Source: an uncultured Clostridium sp. (GTDB taxonomy: Bacteria; Bacillota; Clostridia; TANB77; CAG-508). From it: a stretch of 64,000 nt of DNA. Shown here piece after piece: positions 8,942-17,835 of this stretch. Position 1 is the stretch's first letter; each line of letters opens with the position of its first letter. The position numbers were made by a program, and so were the translations under genes. The stretch is taken from positions 1 through 64,000 of the forward strand of contig USFR01000006.1 of NCBI GenBank assembly GCA_900553945.1, in the 5' to 3' direction. The notes under the pieces are model-generated. The model had not been told where the DNA came from and searched no databases. It saw only the letters and a program-made list of their open reading frames with translations.

Positions 8942-10384
8942 TTAATTTCTTCCTAATTTTTCAAATAAATCTTTGTATATTTTATCAACATTCAAATAAT
9001 TCACTACTCTTATTTTATGGTTACTTTCTGTTAATTCATATGATGTATCATCCTTAATATTAGGGCAACTAATTTCTTCAGTTTCAAACCATTTCTTATT
9101 TATCATATAAGCTATAACACTTATATCCCAAATTACTCTTCTTTCTTTGATTCCATGTATACCATCATTATAAAATCTTTGGCATAGATAATCACACAAT
9201 TCACTTTTTCCTTTTAGAAAATGTTCCAGTTCATATATCGAAGTTCTTAAATTCGATGCAACATTTTTACAAGGTATTATTGTTAAATTTACTTTAGATT
9301 CCAAGACAGTCCTTACGGCTTGTATATCTTGTTTAAAATTAAATTCTTTGTTATCTTTACTTAGCAAACTATTGCCACCTAGCCATATTACTTCTACTTT
9401 ATCTACTATATTAGGTGCTTTCTTTAGTGCAATAGCTACATTTGTAATTGCTCCAATAGCTAATATATAAGTTTTTGCATTTTTGCATGCAATTTCTATA
9501 ATTTTATTTACCGCATCATTATTTTCACTATATTCATCTTCAATATAACCCGTTGAACCTTTGAAAACTTTGTTTTTTGAATTAGAGTTTAACCAATTAC
9601 AAATTTTAATTATTTCATTATAGCTTTTATCTAATCCTTCTTGTATTGATATACCATTGTCATGGTGATATGGTGCAACAGTAATTGCTTCTATATTAAA
9701 TCTATCTTGTGATTTTAAAAGATATGCAAGTGCAAATTGGTCATCACATTCATTATATGTATCTGTATCTAGAATCACATTTATTTTTTGTTTTTCCTGT
9801 TTTGGATACTTGCTAGAAATTTTATAATATATTTCTTTCCATGTTGAAACTCTATTTAATGGTAAATCATTTTGGTTAAATCTAGTATTCATAGTATATG
9901 TTTCTATTCCCTCATTAATTAAGTTAATACATGTTTCGATACTATCTTCAATCATTATATCTATATTATTTTCTAGGCATATCTCTGCTTTTTCATGTTT
10001 GTTATATGCATTGGTTAATATTAGTTTATCATATATAATATCGTATTTTTCTAGCCATTCTTTAGTTAATTTGTATGGATTTCTATATTCTCCATTTTCT
10101 CTTCCTGATATTATATATATTTCATTCCCATCTTGCTTTAATTTTTTTATATAATATTCTGCATTATTAATTGGTTTGAAAGCATTAGCCCATTTTTCTA
10201 TATTGCTATAGTAAAAATCTTTTTCCTCTTCCTCTGACCAATCAAACATTCCTCGTCTAAATACTTTCGCTTTATCATTTATAATTCCTGTATTTCTTAA
10301 TTGTTTATCATGTTGTAAATATGCTTCTACTATTGTATCATTAAAATTTGAAATTACATTATCTATGTCTATACCTATTTTCAT
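8942..10384 (-). CDS. Fusion: 5'-nucleotidase-like HAD phosphatase + nucleoside hydrolase
   Basis: 480 residues in two catalytic domains. Residues 1-190 form an NT5C-type HAD phosphatase with the DxD nucleophile pair at Asp6/Asp8 (MKIGIDIDNV), IISGR in motif II position and an IMIED acidic motif near residue 146. Residues 200-480 form an inosine/uridine-type nucleoside hydrolase with the Ca-binding DTDTYNECDD cluster (206-215) and a WDISVIAYM segment near the C-terminus in the place of the last metal ligand. The order suggests nucleoside monophosphate to nucleoside to free base plus ribose on one chain. That coupling is inference; both domains look intact. The start is ATG with weak ribosome-site complementarity. 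Confidence 0.85.
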   Translation of the reverse strand: MKIGIDIDNVISNFNDTIVEAYLQHDKQLRNTGIINDKAKVFRRGMFDWSEEEEKDFYYSNIEKWANAFKPINNAEYYIKKLKQDGNEIYIISGRENGEYRNPYKLTKEWLEKYDIIYDKLILTNAYNKHEKAEICLENNIDIMIEDSIETCINLINEGIETYTMNTRFNQNDLPLNRVSTWKEIYYKISSKYPKQEKQKINVILDTDTYNECDDQFALAYLLKSQDRFNIEAITVAPYHHDNGISIQEGLDKSYNEIIKICNWLNSNSKNKVFKGSTGYIEDEYSENNDAVNKIIEIACKNAKTYILAIGAITNVAIALKKAPNIVDKVEVIWLGGNSLLSKDNKEFNFKQDIQAVRTVLESKVNLTIIPCKNVASNLRTSIYELEHFLKGKSELCDYLCQRFYNDGIHGIKERRVIWDISVIAYMINKKWFETEEISCPNIKDDTSYELTESNHKIRVVNYLNVDKIYKDLFEKLGRN

Positions 10385-10412
10385 ATATCCTACTCCTGCT
10401 ATATTAATTCTT

Positions 10413-11129
10413 TTATAAATTAATTTCTTCGAAATCTTCTAAAACTTTAATTCCCTCTATGCTACTATTTTCTTTTATATATTGTCTTGTTTCATCTCTT
10501 AAATGTGTACATATAATTAATTTACCATATTTAGTATTTAGATATTGTAAATTATCAACTCCCATATGACATTTGTCTCCATTTATCAATGAAGAATCTG
10601 CTATTATTATTTTGGATTTTTTTACTATTCGTTCCACTCCATCACAAATTCCTGTATCTCCTGTTAATCCAAGTTGGTTATTTATTACATATCCTAAAGC
10701 TGGTTTTTCTTCTCCATGTGATACTATATATGATTTTATTTCATATCCATTTACATTTATCTCATCTTCTAATACTTCAATGAATTTTAGATTAAAATAC
10801 TTACTAATTTCTTCTTCATTTTCAAAATTATATGCATTAAATAACTCTATGATTTTTCTTTTTATTCCATTTTGTCCTATTATTGTTATTTCTCTACTGT
10901 CTTTTATTCCATTAAATATGTGTTTAAAAAAAAATGGAACATCTGCTGTATGATCTCCATGTTTATGTGTAATAAGAATTGTTTTTATATTTTTACAATC
11001 AATTCCCTTTTTTAATAATTGCTTTAATGTTCCATTTGGCATATCTACTATTAACTTGTTATCCACTAAAGTACATGCTCCATTATATTTTGTATATATT
11101 GCACCTGTTCCTACTAATTTTACATTCAT
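10413..11129 (-). CDS. Metallo-beta-lactamase-fold hydrolase (RNase Z-like)
   Basis: 238 residues of the MBL fold. The zinc motif THKHGDHTAD gives His55, His57, Asp59 and His60; later ligands are in SHGEEKPALG, LTGDTG and CTHLRDE. It is shorter than true RNase Z and lacks its exosite arm, so it could act on other phosphodiesters or esters. It lies 28 bases upstream of the nucleotidase fusion on the same strand and 19 bases downstream of the glycoamylase-like gene, and so is part of a run of minus-strand genes. Confidence 0.8.
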   Translation of the reverse strand: MNVKLVGTGAIYTKYNGACTLVDNKLIVDMPNGTLKQLLKKGIDCKNIKTILITHKHGDHTADVPFFFKHIFNGIKDSREITIIGQNGIKRKIIELFNAYNFENEEEISKYFNLKFIEVLEDEINVNGYEIKSYIVSHGEEKPALGYVINNQLGLTGDTGICDGVERIVKKSKIIIADSSLINGDKCHMGVDNLQYLNTKYGKLIICTHLRDETRQYIKENSSIEGIKVLEDFEEINL

Positions 11130-11148
11130 TTCTATTTCCCTTTTTTAT

Positions 11149-12396
11149 CTACATTTTAATTTCAGACTTCTTACTATTTTTTGAAAATCCTAATACTTTC
11201 AAACCTTTTTGAACATAGTCATTTCTCATAAAATAATTCCATATAGACCCATTTAAATAATTTTCTATCATTATCACTTCAATTCCCTTATCAATGCCAA
11301 TATATTCCTTTGCAAACCACGGTTTTACATCTTCTAAATTATATCCATCTTTAAACCCATATTTTCCCCATAAATTAGGATAATTGTTGTAATAATATTC
11401 CATTGCACTTATACTTTCTTTCGGAGTAAACACTATTGAACCAATTGCACCACATGGAGTTACTGTTCCATCATTTTCTATATTCAAATCCACACCACAT
11501 GGTTTAGCACCACAACTTATATATCCTTTTGGAGATAAACATGCCGTTAGTCCCCACGAGTTTTCATTATATGTCTTAAATTTGTCTTTATTATCTATGC
11601 AATATTGTCTATTAGCTTTTGTTGCTTTAATTGAATTTTTAAACCAATCAACATTATTCTCATCTTTTAAATCTTTTAAATTTATCCATGCATGTGAAAA
11701 TTGATATGTAAATAAAGTACCACAATATGTGTATATTATATCCTTTATATTTTTATAATCTTCTTTATTTCTCTTAAAATCATAATATATTGATTTATCT
11801 ATCGAAAATGTTTGAGATCCAGCTCCTAAAACATATAACATTAATTGTTCAGCATACATGTCCCAATGTCCCCAAAAACCTTTTTCTGGTGTATATCCCA
11901 TATAAAAATAATTTGTTTCTTTATTTCTATACCATTCCCAATTAATTTTTTTATATAATATGTCTGCTTTCTGTTTTATATTTCCTCCAAAATATTCCCC
12001 GGCAGTTATTGCACCACATATAAATATCGCTGTATCTATTATTGATATTTCACAATTCCATTCTCTTTTTCCGTTTTGTATATTTACAAAATGATAATAA
12101 AAACCATTTTTACCTTCAACATAATTTATAAATGTATCCAATGTTTTTTCTATTCTTTCATATGCTTTTCTATAATCAATCCATTTATGCTCTACTCCAA
12201 TTATTAATGCTCCTAAACCGTATCCTACTGAAGCAATACTTGCTACATCATTAGCTAATATTGTTTTGTCTCTTATTAATCCATATCCAATACTATTTTT
12301 ATTAGTATTAGCTTCTTTAATAAAAAATTTATAACTACTTTTCAATTCTTTTAGTATAAGTTTTTTTCCATAACATTTAATTAATCTCATAAGCAT
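11149..12396 (-). CDS. Glycoamylase-like protein (PF10091-type)
   Basis: About 415 residues with the hallmarks of the glycoamylase-like family: NDVASIASVGYGLGALIIGVE near the N-terminus, GHWDMYAEQLMLYVLGAGS in the middle, FTYQFSHAWI, NSWGLTACLSP, then DGTVTPCGAIGS and an IGIDKGIEVIMIENY end. The family is predicted to cleave or bind beta-glucan-type sugars. I see no signal peptide, so the product may act in the cytoplasm. I prefer the ATG at 12394-12396 because GAGG lies seven bases before it; an in-frame upstream start at 12444 has no ribosome site. Confidence 0.8.
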   Translation of the reverse strand: MLMRLIKCYGKKLILKELKSSYKFFIKEANTNKNSIGYGLIRDKTILANDVASIASVGYGLGALIIGVEHKWIDYRKAYERIEKTLDTFINYVEGKNGFYYHFVNIQNGKREWNCEISIIDTAIFICGAITAGEYFGGNIKQKADILYKKINWEWYRNKETNYFYMGYTPEKGFWGHWDMYAEQLMLYVLGAGSQTFSIDKSIYYDFKRNKEDYKNIKDIIYTYCGTLFTYQFSHAWINLKDLKDENNVDWFKNSIKATKANRQYCIDNKDKFKTYNENSWGLTACLSPKGYISCGAKPCGVDLNIENDGTVTPCGAIGSIVFTPKESISAMEYYYNNYPNLWGKYGFKDGYNLEDVKPWFAKEYIGIDKGIEVIMIENYLNGSIWNYFMRNDYVQKGLKVLGFSKNSKKSEIKM

Positions 12397-12555
12397 AACA
12401 CATCCTCTATGCTTATTATATAAGATTTCTGCCATTAAATTCAATGGCTAATTATGGTAAAAACCAACCATTTTGAAATATCCTTAAAATTTTATTCCAA
12501 ATTTTCTTAAATATTGATCTATTATATTGTGTCATTATATTTTTTACCATCTTCA

Positions 12556-12584
12556 GCAGTATGCTCAAAAAATGAGCATACTGC
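12556..12584 (-). terminator. Hairpin after the small membrane gene, probable terminator
   Basis: GCAGTATGCTCA and its complement form a 12-bp stem 14 bases after the stop at 12598. The T-tract on the minus strand is poor; the plus-strand side is richer in T. Confidence 0.5.
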
Positions 12585-12597
12585 ATTTCTTCATTAT

Positions 12598-12888
12598 TTA
12601 TACTACTTCCTTAGATTTATTAGCAGCAGAATAAACTGTACCCATAATACCAATAATTATATAAAAGATGCCATTACATCTTATATAAAATAAAAAATTA
12701 TCATTTTCTCTTTCAACATTATTTGCAGTAGTTACAGAAGCTTGTTGAATTCCAGTATACGCATCTCCGCCATATTTTTCAGCAGACGCACTATGTCCAC
12801 TATTAGATGAATCAAGCGAATAGGAAATCATTGATATTCCCAAAATAATTAAACAAATAAAACCTAGAATTAATACATTATTTTTCAT
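12598..12888 (-). CDS. Small two-helix membrane protein, unknown function
   Basis: 96 residues with a membrane helix at residues ~5-25, a polar middle (GHSASAEKYGGDAYTGIQQ) and a second helix at ~66-84. I do not recognise a named family. AGGAGGAAG sits five to six bases before the ATG. It is the last gene of a minus-strand operon, 11 bases after the stop of the GT-C-like membrane protein. Confidence 0.7.
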   Translation of the reverse strand: MKNNVLILGFICLIILGISMISYSLDSSNSGHSASAEKYGGDAYTGIQQASVTTANNVERENDNFLFYIRCNGIFYIIIGIMGTVYSAANKSKEVV

Positions 12889-12899
12889 TTTTCTTCCTC

Positions 12900-14633
12900 C
12901 TAAAAAATTATATTTAATAAAATAGTTAAACTATTTATTAACAATATTTTTACTTTTTTTAAAATGTACCAAACTGTGACATAGCAAGCAATTCCAATCA
13001 TCGTCACAATCGAAACTACATTTGCAATTCTCATTGCTATAGTTCCTTTATATTTTAATATCAAAATTCCATTTGAATTAATCTTAGTCTCCAAAAAACC
13101 TCTATCATTCATATATAAATCTAACTTTTCTTTATTTCCGTTTTCTTCTAAGGTTGCTTCATAACCTAAATAATAAATTCTAGGCAATTCAATAGTTGTT
13201 TCTCCTTGACAGTCTTTTATTTCAGCTTTCAAAGATGGAACATTGTTTTCTTGAACAGAAATCGTTGCATATCCGTTTTTTACTAAAACATCTTCAGTTC
13301 TCCAATCATAATAATTTAAATTATTTTGAGTATTCATTGGCAAATATTCTCTCTGCCAACCAGTTCCATATGATGATATATCAATATCTTCTAATTTTCT
13401 CTCAACTAAAATATCAAAATCATAAGCTTTATATACAGTAAGTCCATTAAATAAAAGTATTGCAATTAGTGAAATTACACGTATTTTTTTACTTTCAATA
13501 TCTTTAAATACAGAACCTGCTAAAATGCTTAATAAAAATAATAAAATAGCTTCTAATCTCCAAGCAAACTGTATCATTATAAGTGTTTTAGGGAAAATAA
13601 CCCAAGGACATATTTTTGACATTAAAAAGGTACATATTATAGTTGCAATCAATATAAATTTAAAAAAGTTTTTTTGATCATTTTCTACAAATATTTTCTT
13701 ATTCATTATAATAGCAAGAACTGCTAATGCAAATCCTAATAAATTCAAATAATATGTTATATCTGAATATGCAACACAAGGTTCTTGAATAAAGAAATCT
13801 CTAAGCCTTAGTGTAGATCCAGCTACAGAACCCTTATTAGCCATCCCTTCATCAGCAAAAACAGTATATATATTCAAAGATTTATGTTGTAACATAGGAA
13901 TTGTAAATGTTGCAGTTAATAATAAAATAAGTATAGAGGACGTTATTAAAGCTCTTAAATTTGATTTATCAAACACCTTTTTAATATTCAATAATAAATA
14001 TATAAAAATAAATAGTGTAAAGTAAACCGCTAATACCAAGTGTGAGTTCATTATTCCAACATAGCCTAATATAAACCATAAATAAAAATATTTTTTATCT
14101 CCATAAAATAATTCATATAATCCAAGTAATATCATTGGCATAAAAACAAATATAAAAGATTCTGCAACCGCATCCCTTACAAAAACTTCTGTTATCATAT
14201 ATGGAAATGATAAATAAAATATCGCTGATATAAGCGCAGAAAACTTGTTTTTAAGCACTTTATTTACAAGTTTATACATCATGACTGCAGATAGGAAAAA
14301 TATGATAAAATGGATTATCTTTAATCCCCATATCACCTTTCCATTAAGTATTAGTGTAACTAAAGCTGTAGAAAAATGTGCCAATCTTGGATAAAAAATT
14401 CTTGTAGCATATCCAAAATTATGAGCAATAATCGGTAGAACATTAGATATTGTTCCTTGTTTCATTCCAGTATATATAGAAAAAATATTACTGATATGAA
14501 AGTTTGAATCATTTCCATCTATATATCTATTTGAAAATATGTAAGGAATCATTATCAAAAAAGTTACACAAAATAATATTACATATGGGTTTAATATTAC
14601 ATTATTATATATGCTTTTCGCTATTTTCTTCAT
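12900..14633 (-). CDS. Multi-pass membrane protein, GT-C / PTPS-related type
   Basis: 577 residues with about 11-13 predicted helices. The first outside loop carries RYIDGNDSNFHISNIFSIYTG (residues ~36-56), an Asp-containing motif like that of GT-C sugar transferases and the 6-pyruvoyl-tetrahydropterin-synthase-related membrane family. GYATRIFYPRLAHF follows, and a soluble C-terminal part of beta-strand character (residues ~420-540) precedes the last helix. Such proteins probably move or transfer lipid-linked sugars; the substrate is unknown. AGAGGAG precedes the ATG by six bases. Confidence 0.7.
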   Translation of the reverse strand: MKKIAKSIYNNVILNPYVILFCVTFLIMIPYIFSNRYIDGNDSNFHISNIFSIYTGMKQGTISNVLPIIAHNFGYATRIFYPRLAHFSTALVTLILNGKVIWGLKIIHFIIFFLSAVMMYKLVNKVLKNKFSALISAIFYLSFPYMITEVFVRDAVAESFIFVFMPMILLGLYELFYGDKKYFYLWFILGYVGIMNSHLVLAVYFTLFIFIYLLLNIKKVFDKSNLRALITSSILILLLTATFTIPMLQHKSLNIYTVFADEGMANKGSVAGSTLRLRDFFIQEPCVAYSDITYYLNLLGFALAVLAIIMNKKIFVENDQKNFFKFILIATIICTFLMSKICPWVIFPKTLIMIQFAWRLEAILLFLLSILAGSVFKDIESKKIRVISLIAILLFNGLTVYKAYDFDILVERKLEDIDISSYGTGWQREYLPMNTQNNLNYYDWRTEDVLVKNGYATISVQENNVPSLKAEIKDCQGETTIELPRIYYLGYEATLEENGNKEKLDLYMNDRGFLETKINSNGILILKYKGTIAMRIANVVSIVTMIGIACYVTVWYILKKVKILLINSLTILLNIIF

Positions 14634-14644
14634 TTTAATCTCCT

Positions 14645-14758
14645 CTATAGTAGTTTATCTAATTCTATTCGAAGTTCATTTATTCCATTGTTTTCATGAT
14701 CTAAAACAAATCCAGTCATACCAAGTTCTTCACCAGTTTTATTTAATATCAATTTCAT
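14645..14758 (-). CDS. Possible small ORF (37 aa) between sir2 and the GT-C-like gene
   Basis: The frame starts with ATG inside the last codons of the Sir2 gene and ends in TAG five bases before the AGGAG of the next gene, filling the gap exactly. The product (MKLILNKTGEELG...IELDKLL) is amphipathic and acidic. No strong ribosome site precedes it. It could be a coupled small protein or the tail of a lost gene. Confidence 0.35.
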   Translation of the reverse strand: MKLILNKTGEELGMTGFVLDHENNGINELRIELDKLL

Positions 14759-15464
14759 TGAAAACTGAACCCAATTTCTCATTAATAACTAAATCCGCCA
14801 AACTATCATAAATCGTTTTATCGTTATTAATCAAAACCAAATGTTCGCCATGAAAATAATTAATTAAACTACTTGCAGGCTGAACCGTTAATGATGTTCC
14901 CGCAACTATTAATAAATCAGCATTTTGAATATTATATATTGAATTATATAATATTCCATCATCTAATCCTTCTTCATACAATACAACGTCTGGTTTAATA
15001 ATTCCTCCACAAGCACATATAGGAACACATTTCGAGTTAAATACATATTCTGCATCATAAAATTTATTACATTTCATACAGTAATTTCTCAAAACACTGC
15101 CATGCAATTCCAAAACATTTTTTGAACCAGCCTTCTGATGCAAACCATCAATATTCTGAGTAACAACAGCTTTCAATTTTCCTATCTTTTCAAGTTCTAC
15201 AAGTTTTATATGTGTAATATTGGGTTCATATTTTAAAGAATTCATTTTATCTTTATAAAACTTATAAAAATCCTCAATATGGTTCATAAAAAAAGTATGA
15301 CTTAATATTTCTTCTGGTGGATAATCATATTTTTGATTATATAATCCATCTTCACTTCTAAAATCAGGAATTCCACTTTCTGTTGAAACTCCAGCACCGC
15401 CAAAGAAAACTATGTTATTACATTCAAATATATATTTTCTTAACATTTCAATTTTATCTTTCAT
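14739..15464 (-). CDS. NAD-dependent protein deacylase, Sir2 family
   Basis: 241 residues, typical for bacterial CobB-type sirtuins. The NAD-binding motif GGAGVSTESGIPDFRS is at 22-37, TQNIDGLHQKAG at 102-113, catalytic His121 in LELHGS, and a zinc module has Cys129/Cys132 and Cys146/Cys150/Cys152. The second Cys pair looks shortened (CAC rather than CxxC), but a spare Cys lies near. The enzyme removes acyl groups from lysines with NAD as co-substrate. It leads a short operon with the GT-C-like membrane gene. Confidence 0.9.
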   Translation of the reverse strand: MKDKIEMLRKYIFECNNIVFFGGAGVSTESGIPDFRSEDGLYNQKYDYPPEEILSHTFFMNHIEDFYKFYKDKMNSLKYEPNITHIKLVELEKIGKLKAVVTQNIDGLHQKAGSKNVLELHGSVLRNYCMKCNKFYDAEYVFNSKCVPICACGGIIKPDVVLYEEGLDDGILYNSIYNIQNADLLIVAGTSLTVQPASSLINYFHGEHLVLINNDKTIYDSLADLVINEKLGSVFNEIDIK

Positions 15465-15601
15465 ATTTTAATTTCTCCACTCAAATTCAAATCTATTATA
15501 TTATTTAAATTATCTAAAAGCAACATCATAATATTCGTAATTCAAAAAGAAAAATATCTATTACGTTGCTTAGTATATATTATTTTAAATATAAATGACT
15601 A

Positions 15602-15630
15602 ATTGGGAAGCACATTATGTGCTTCCCAAT
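15602..15630 (-). terminator. Strong terminator
   Basis: Perfect 12-bp inverted repeat ATTGGGAAGCAC / GTGCTTCCCAAT six bases after the stop of the gene at 15636. Confidence 0.8.
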
Positions 15631-15635
15631 TAGCA

Positions 15636-15899
15636 TTATTTTTTGTCCATAAGTTCTCGATATGCCTTTTCGCCATCCTCACGTTCTTCCTGAGTAACCG
15701 CTGTCCGGAAGTCCTGAAACACCCAGAAGAAACGATCAAGCTCAGGTGTATTCTCGAAAATAAGTTTATCGCAGTTTGGATATAATTTCATCCATTGTTC
15801 TATATATGCCTTATCATCTGAAAACTTTACTCGCAATTCAACTTTTAGACCTGACATATACTCAGTCTCAACCTTTACCATACCAAGATACTTTTTCAT
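15636..15899 (-). CDS. Small hypothetical protein (87 aa)
   Basis: I do not recognise a family. The protein starts with strands rich in Val/Glu/Lys (MKKYLGMVKVETEYMSGLKVEL...), then a Trp/Phe-rich middle (LDRFFWVFQDFRTA) and an acidic helical end. No membrane segment. Strong AAGGAGG six to seven bases before the ATG, a promoter with a perfect 12-bp palindrome in its spacer (15928-15939), and a strong terminator show a regulated single-gene unit. Composition is less AT-rich than the flanking genes, which hints at separate ancestry. Confidence 0.7.
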   Translation of the reverse strand: MKKYLGMVKVETEYMSGLKVELRVKFSDDKAYIEQWMKLYPNCDKLIFENTPELDRFFWVFQDFRTAVTQEEREDGEKAYRELMDKK

Positions 15900-15917
15900 T
15901 TTGTAACCTCCTTAATA

Positions 15918-15946
15918 ATTATACAAGACAGTTAACTGTTACAAAA
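15918..15946 (-). promoter_or_regulatory. Promoter with palindromic operator
   Basis: TATAAT (15918-15923) with a weak TTTTGT 17 bases upstream (or TTGTAA at 15 bases). The spacer contains the perfect palindrome ACAGTTAACTGT at 15928-15939, placed where a repressor would block polymerase. Confidence 0.5.
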
Positions 15947-16083
15947 AACATATTCAAATTTTATCATAAATTTACATAAAAAGCAACTTGCATTCCTAAG
16001 CCTAATCTCTATTATATCTTTCACCAATAACTTTACCAGTATACATGTCCACATAGTCTATAATTTAGCAAATATTATACTAC

Positions 16084-17400
16084 TTAATTCTGCTTCAACA
16101 TCATATTAATTTTCTGAATAAACTCAGAATTCGATTTTGTTTCAGCAATTAGTGCCATAACTTTTTCTGTCATTTCAATTGTATTCATTCTAGACATTGA
16201 TTTTCTTAAAGCCATAACAGTTAGGTATTCTTCTGTTGAAAGTAATAAATCCTCACGTCTTGTTCCAGATTTATTTATATCAATAGCAGGGAAAATTCTT
16301 CTTTCTGATAAGTTTCTATCTAAATGTACTTCCATATTACCAGTACCTTTAAATTCTTCGAAAATAACATCATCCATTCTGCTTCCTGTTTCAATAAGTG
16401 CTGTTGCAAGAATCGTTAAGCTTCCTGCATTTTCTGTGTTTCTAGCAGCTCCGAAAAAACGTTTTGGTTTATGTAATGCTGCTGGATCAAATCCTCCTGA
16501 TAATGTTCTCCCTGATGATGGAATTGTAAGATTATATGCACGTGCTAATCTTGTTATACTATCTAGCAAAATAACTACATCTTTCTTTTGTTCTGTAAGT
16601 CTTTTAGCTCTTTCTAAAACCATTTCAGCAACTTTTATATGATGTTCTGGTAATTCATCAAATGTTGAATAGATAACATCACCTTTTATAGAACGTTTCA
16701 TATCTGTTACTTCTTCTGGTCTTTCATCTATAAGAAGAACAATTAATTCTACTTCCGGATTATTCTTAGTAATACTATTAGCTATTTGTTTAAGTATTGT
16801 AGTTTTACCAGCTTTAGGTGGTGCAACAATCATACCTCTTTGACCTTTGCCAATAGGTGAAAGCAAGTCCATAATTCTCATAGTATAATCTGTTGCTCCA
16901 GTTTCTAATTTTAATCTCTTATTTGGATAAATTGGAATTAAATCATCAAAGCGTTTTCTTCTCATTGCATTTTCAGGATGCTCTCCATTAACTTCACCAA
17001 CATAAATAAGTGCTGGAAATCTTTCGCCTTCTTTTGGATTTCTCATAACACCTTTTATTCTATCACCTGTATCTAAGTGAAAACGTCTAATTTGAACAGG
17101 TGAAACATAAACATCTTTACTTGTAGATAAATAATTGTCACCTCTTAAAAAGCCATATCCATCTGGCATTACTTCCAATATTCCTTCTGCAATTTCATCA
17201 TTCTCATTATTTGGTTTATAAGATCCTTCAACTTCTTTATTGGCAATTGGTTTAATCTGTTCTTCATCATTTTTCTCATCGCCAATTACTTCTTTTAACG
17301 CATCAATTAGTTCTTGTTTTTTCATCTTAGAAACATTTTTTAATTCTTTTTCTTTTGCCATTTCACGTAATTCTAATAATGACATATCTTCATAATTCAT
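16084..17400 (-). CDS. rho: Transcription termination factor Rho
   Basis: 438 residues. An N-terminal Rho-N helical domain (SLLELREMAKEKELKNVSKMKKQELIDAL) is followed by an OB-fold cold-shock-like RNA-binding domain (EGILEVMPDGYGFLR, residues 72-86) and the RecA-type ATPase with Walker A APPKAGKTT (193-201), Walker B VVILLDSITR, and the Q/R loop region of the secondary RNA site. The hexamer is an ATP-driven RNA translocase. The acidic linker at residues 38-70 is short compared with Rho of high-GC bacteria. The gene lies downstream of divIC with its own leader. Confidence 0.97.
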   Translation of the reverse strand: MNYEDMSLLELREMAKEKELKNVSKMKKQELIDALKEVIGDEKNDEEQIKPIANKEVEGSYKPNNENDEIAEGILEVMPDGYGFLRGDNYLSTSKDVYVSPVQIRRFHLDTGDRIKGVMRNPKEGERFPALIYVGEVNGEHPENAMRRKRFDDLIPIYPNKRLKLETGATDYTMRIMDLLSPIGKGQRGMIVAPPKAGKTTILKQIANSITKNNPEVELIVLLIDERPEEVTDMKRSIKGDVIYSTFDELPEHHIKVAEMVLERAKRLTEQKKDVVILLDSITRLARAYNLTIPSSGRTLSGGFDPAALHKPKRFFGAARNTENAGSLTILATALIETGSRMDDVIFEEFKGTGNMEVHLDRNLSERRIFPAIDINKSGTRREDLLLSTEEYLTVMALRKSMSRMNTIEMTEKVMALIAETKSNSEFIQKINMMLKQN

Positions 17401-17469
17401 AAAAAGCCCCCTATTAAATTATATATTTTTTTGGATTTTTTTATCAAGGATAAAATTATTAAAAGAAAA

Positions 17470-17506
17470 AATAAAGCAACTAGACAGAAAGTGTAGTTAC
17501 TTTATT
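17470..17506 (-). terminator. Terminator of the yabP-yabQ-divIC operon
   Basis: AATAAAGTAACTA / TAGTTGCTTTATT stem on the minus strand, followed by TTTTCTTTT. The 5' arm overlaps the divIC stop codon. Confidence 0.8.
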
Positions 17507-17807
17507 TTGTACCGACATCAATATATACACGTTCATTAGGTAAATACATTCCAAGCTTATCACGTGCTAATTCTTCTATGTATTCAGGCGAATTAATATT
17601 CTCTTTAAGAGCTTTAAGTGATTCTTGATATTGCTGAGCTTCATCAGTTTTCTCACTATAATAAGCCTGTGATTGTTTGTATGCATTCAATTTAGTCTGT
17701 TGATTAATTAATACAGAAACAAAATATATACAAAAAATAATAACTAATACTTTAATATATAAATTTTTTATACTTAAAAAATTCTTCATCAGTGTTCTCC
17801 AATACAT
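17502..17807 (-). CDS. divIC: Septum formation initiator DivIC/FtsL-like
   Basis: A 101-residue bitopic protein: short cytoplasmic N-terminus, one membrane helix (residues ~20-36), then a coiled coil and the conserved end SPEYIEELARDKLGMYLPNERVYID. This is the DivIC/FtsB type that joins FtsL and the late divisome. An internal Met at residue 7 (MKNFLSIKN) is an alternative start. It is third in the yabP-yabQ-divIC operon, the same order as in Bacillus and many Clostridia. Confidence 0.88.
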   Translation of the reverse strand: MYWRTLMKNFLSIKNLYIKVLVIIFCIYFVSVLINQQTKLNAYKQSQAYYSEKTDEAQQYQESLKALKENINSPEYIEELARDKLGMYLPNERVYIDVGTK

Positions 17808-17835
17808 TTGTTTAAAGTATATTCATACATTTATA

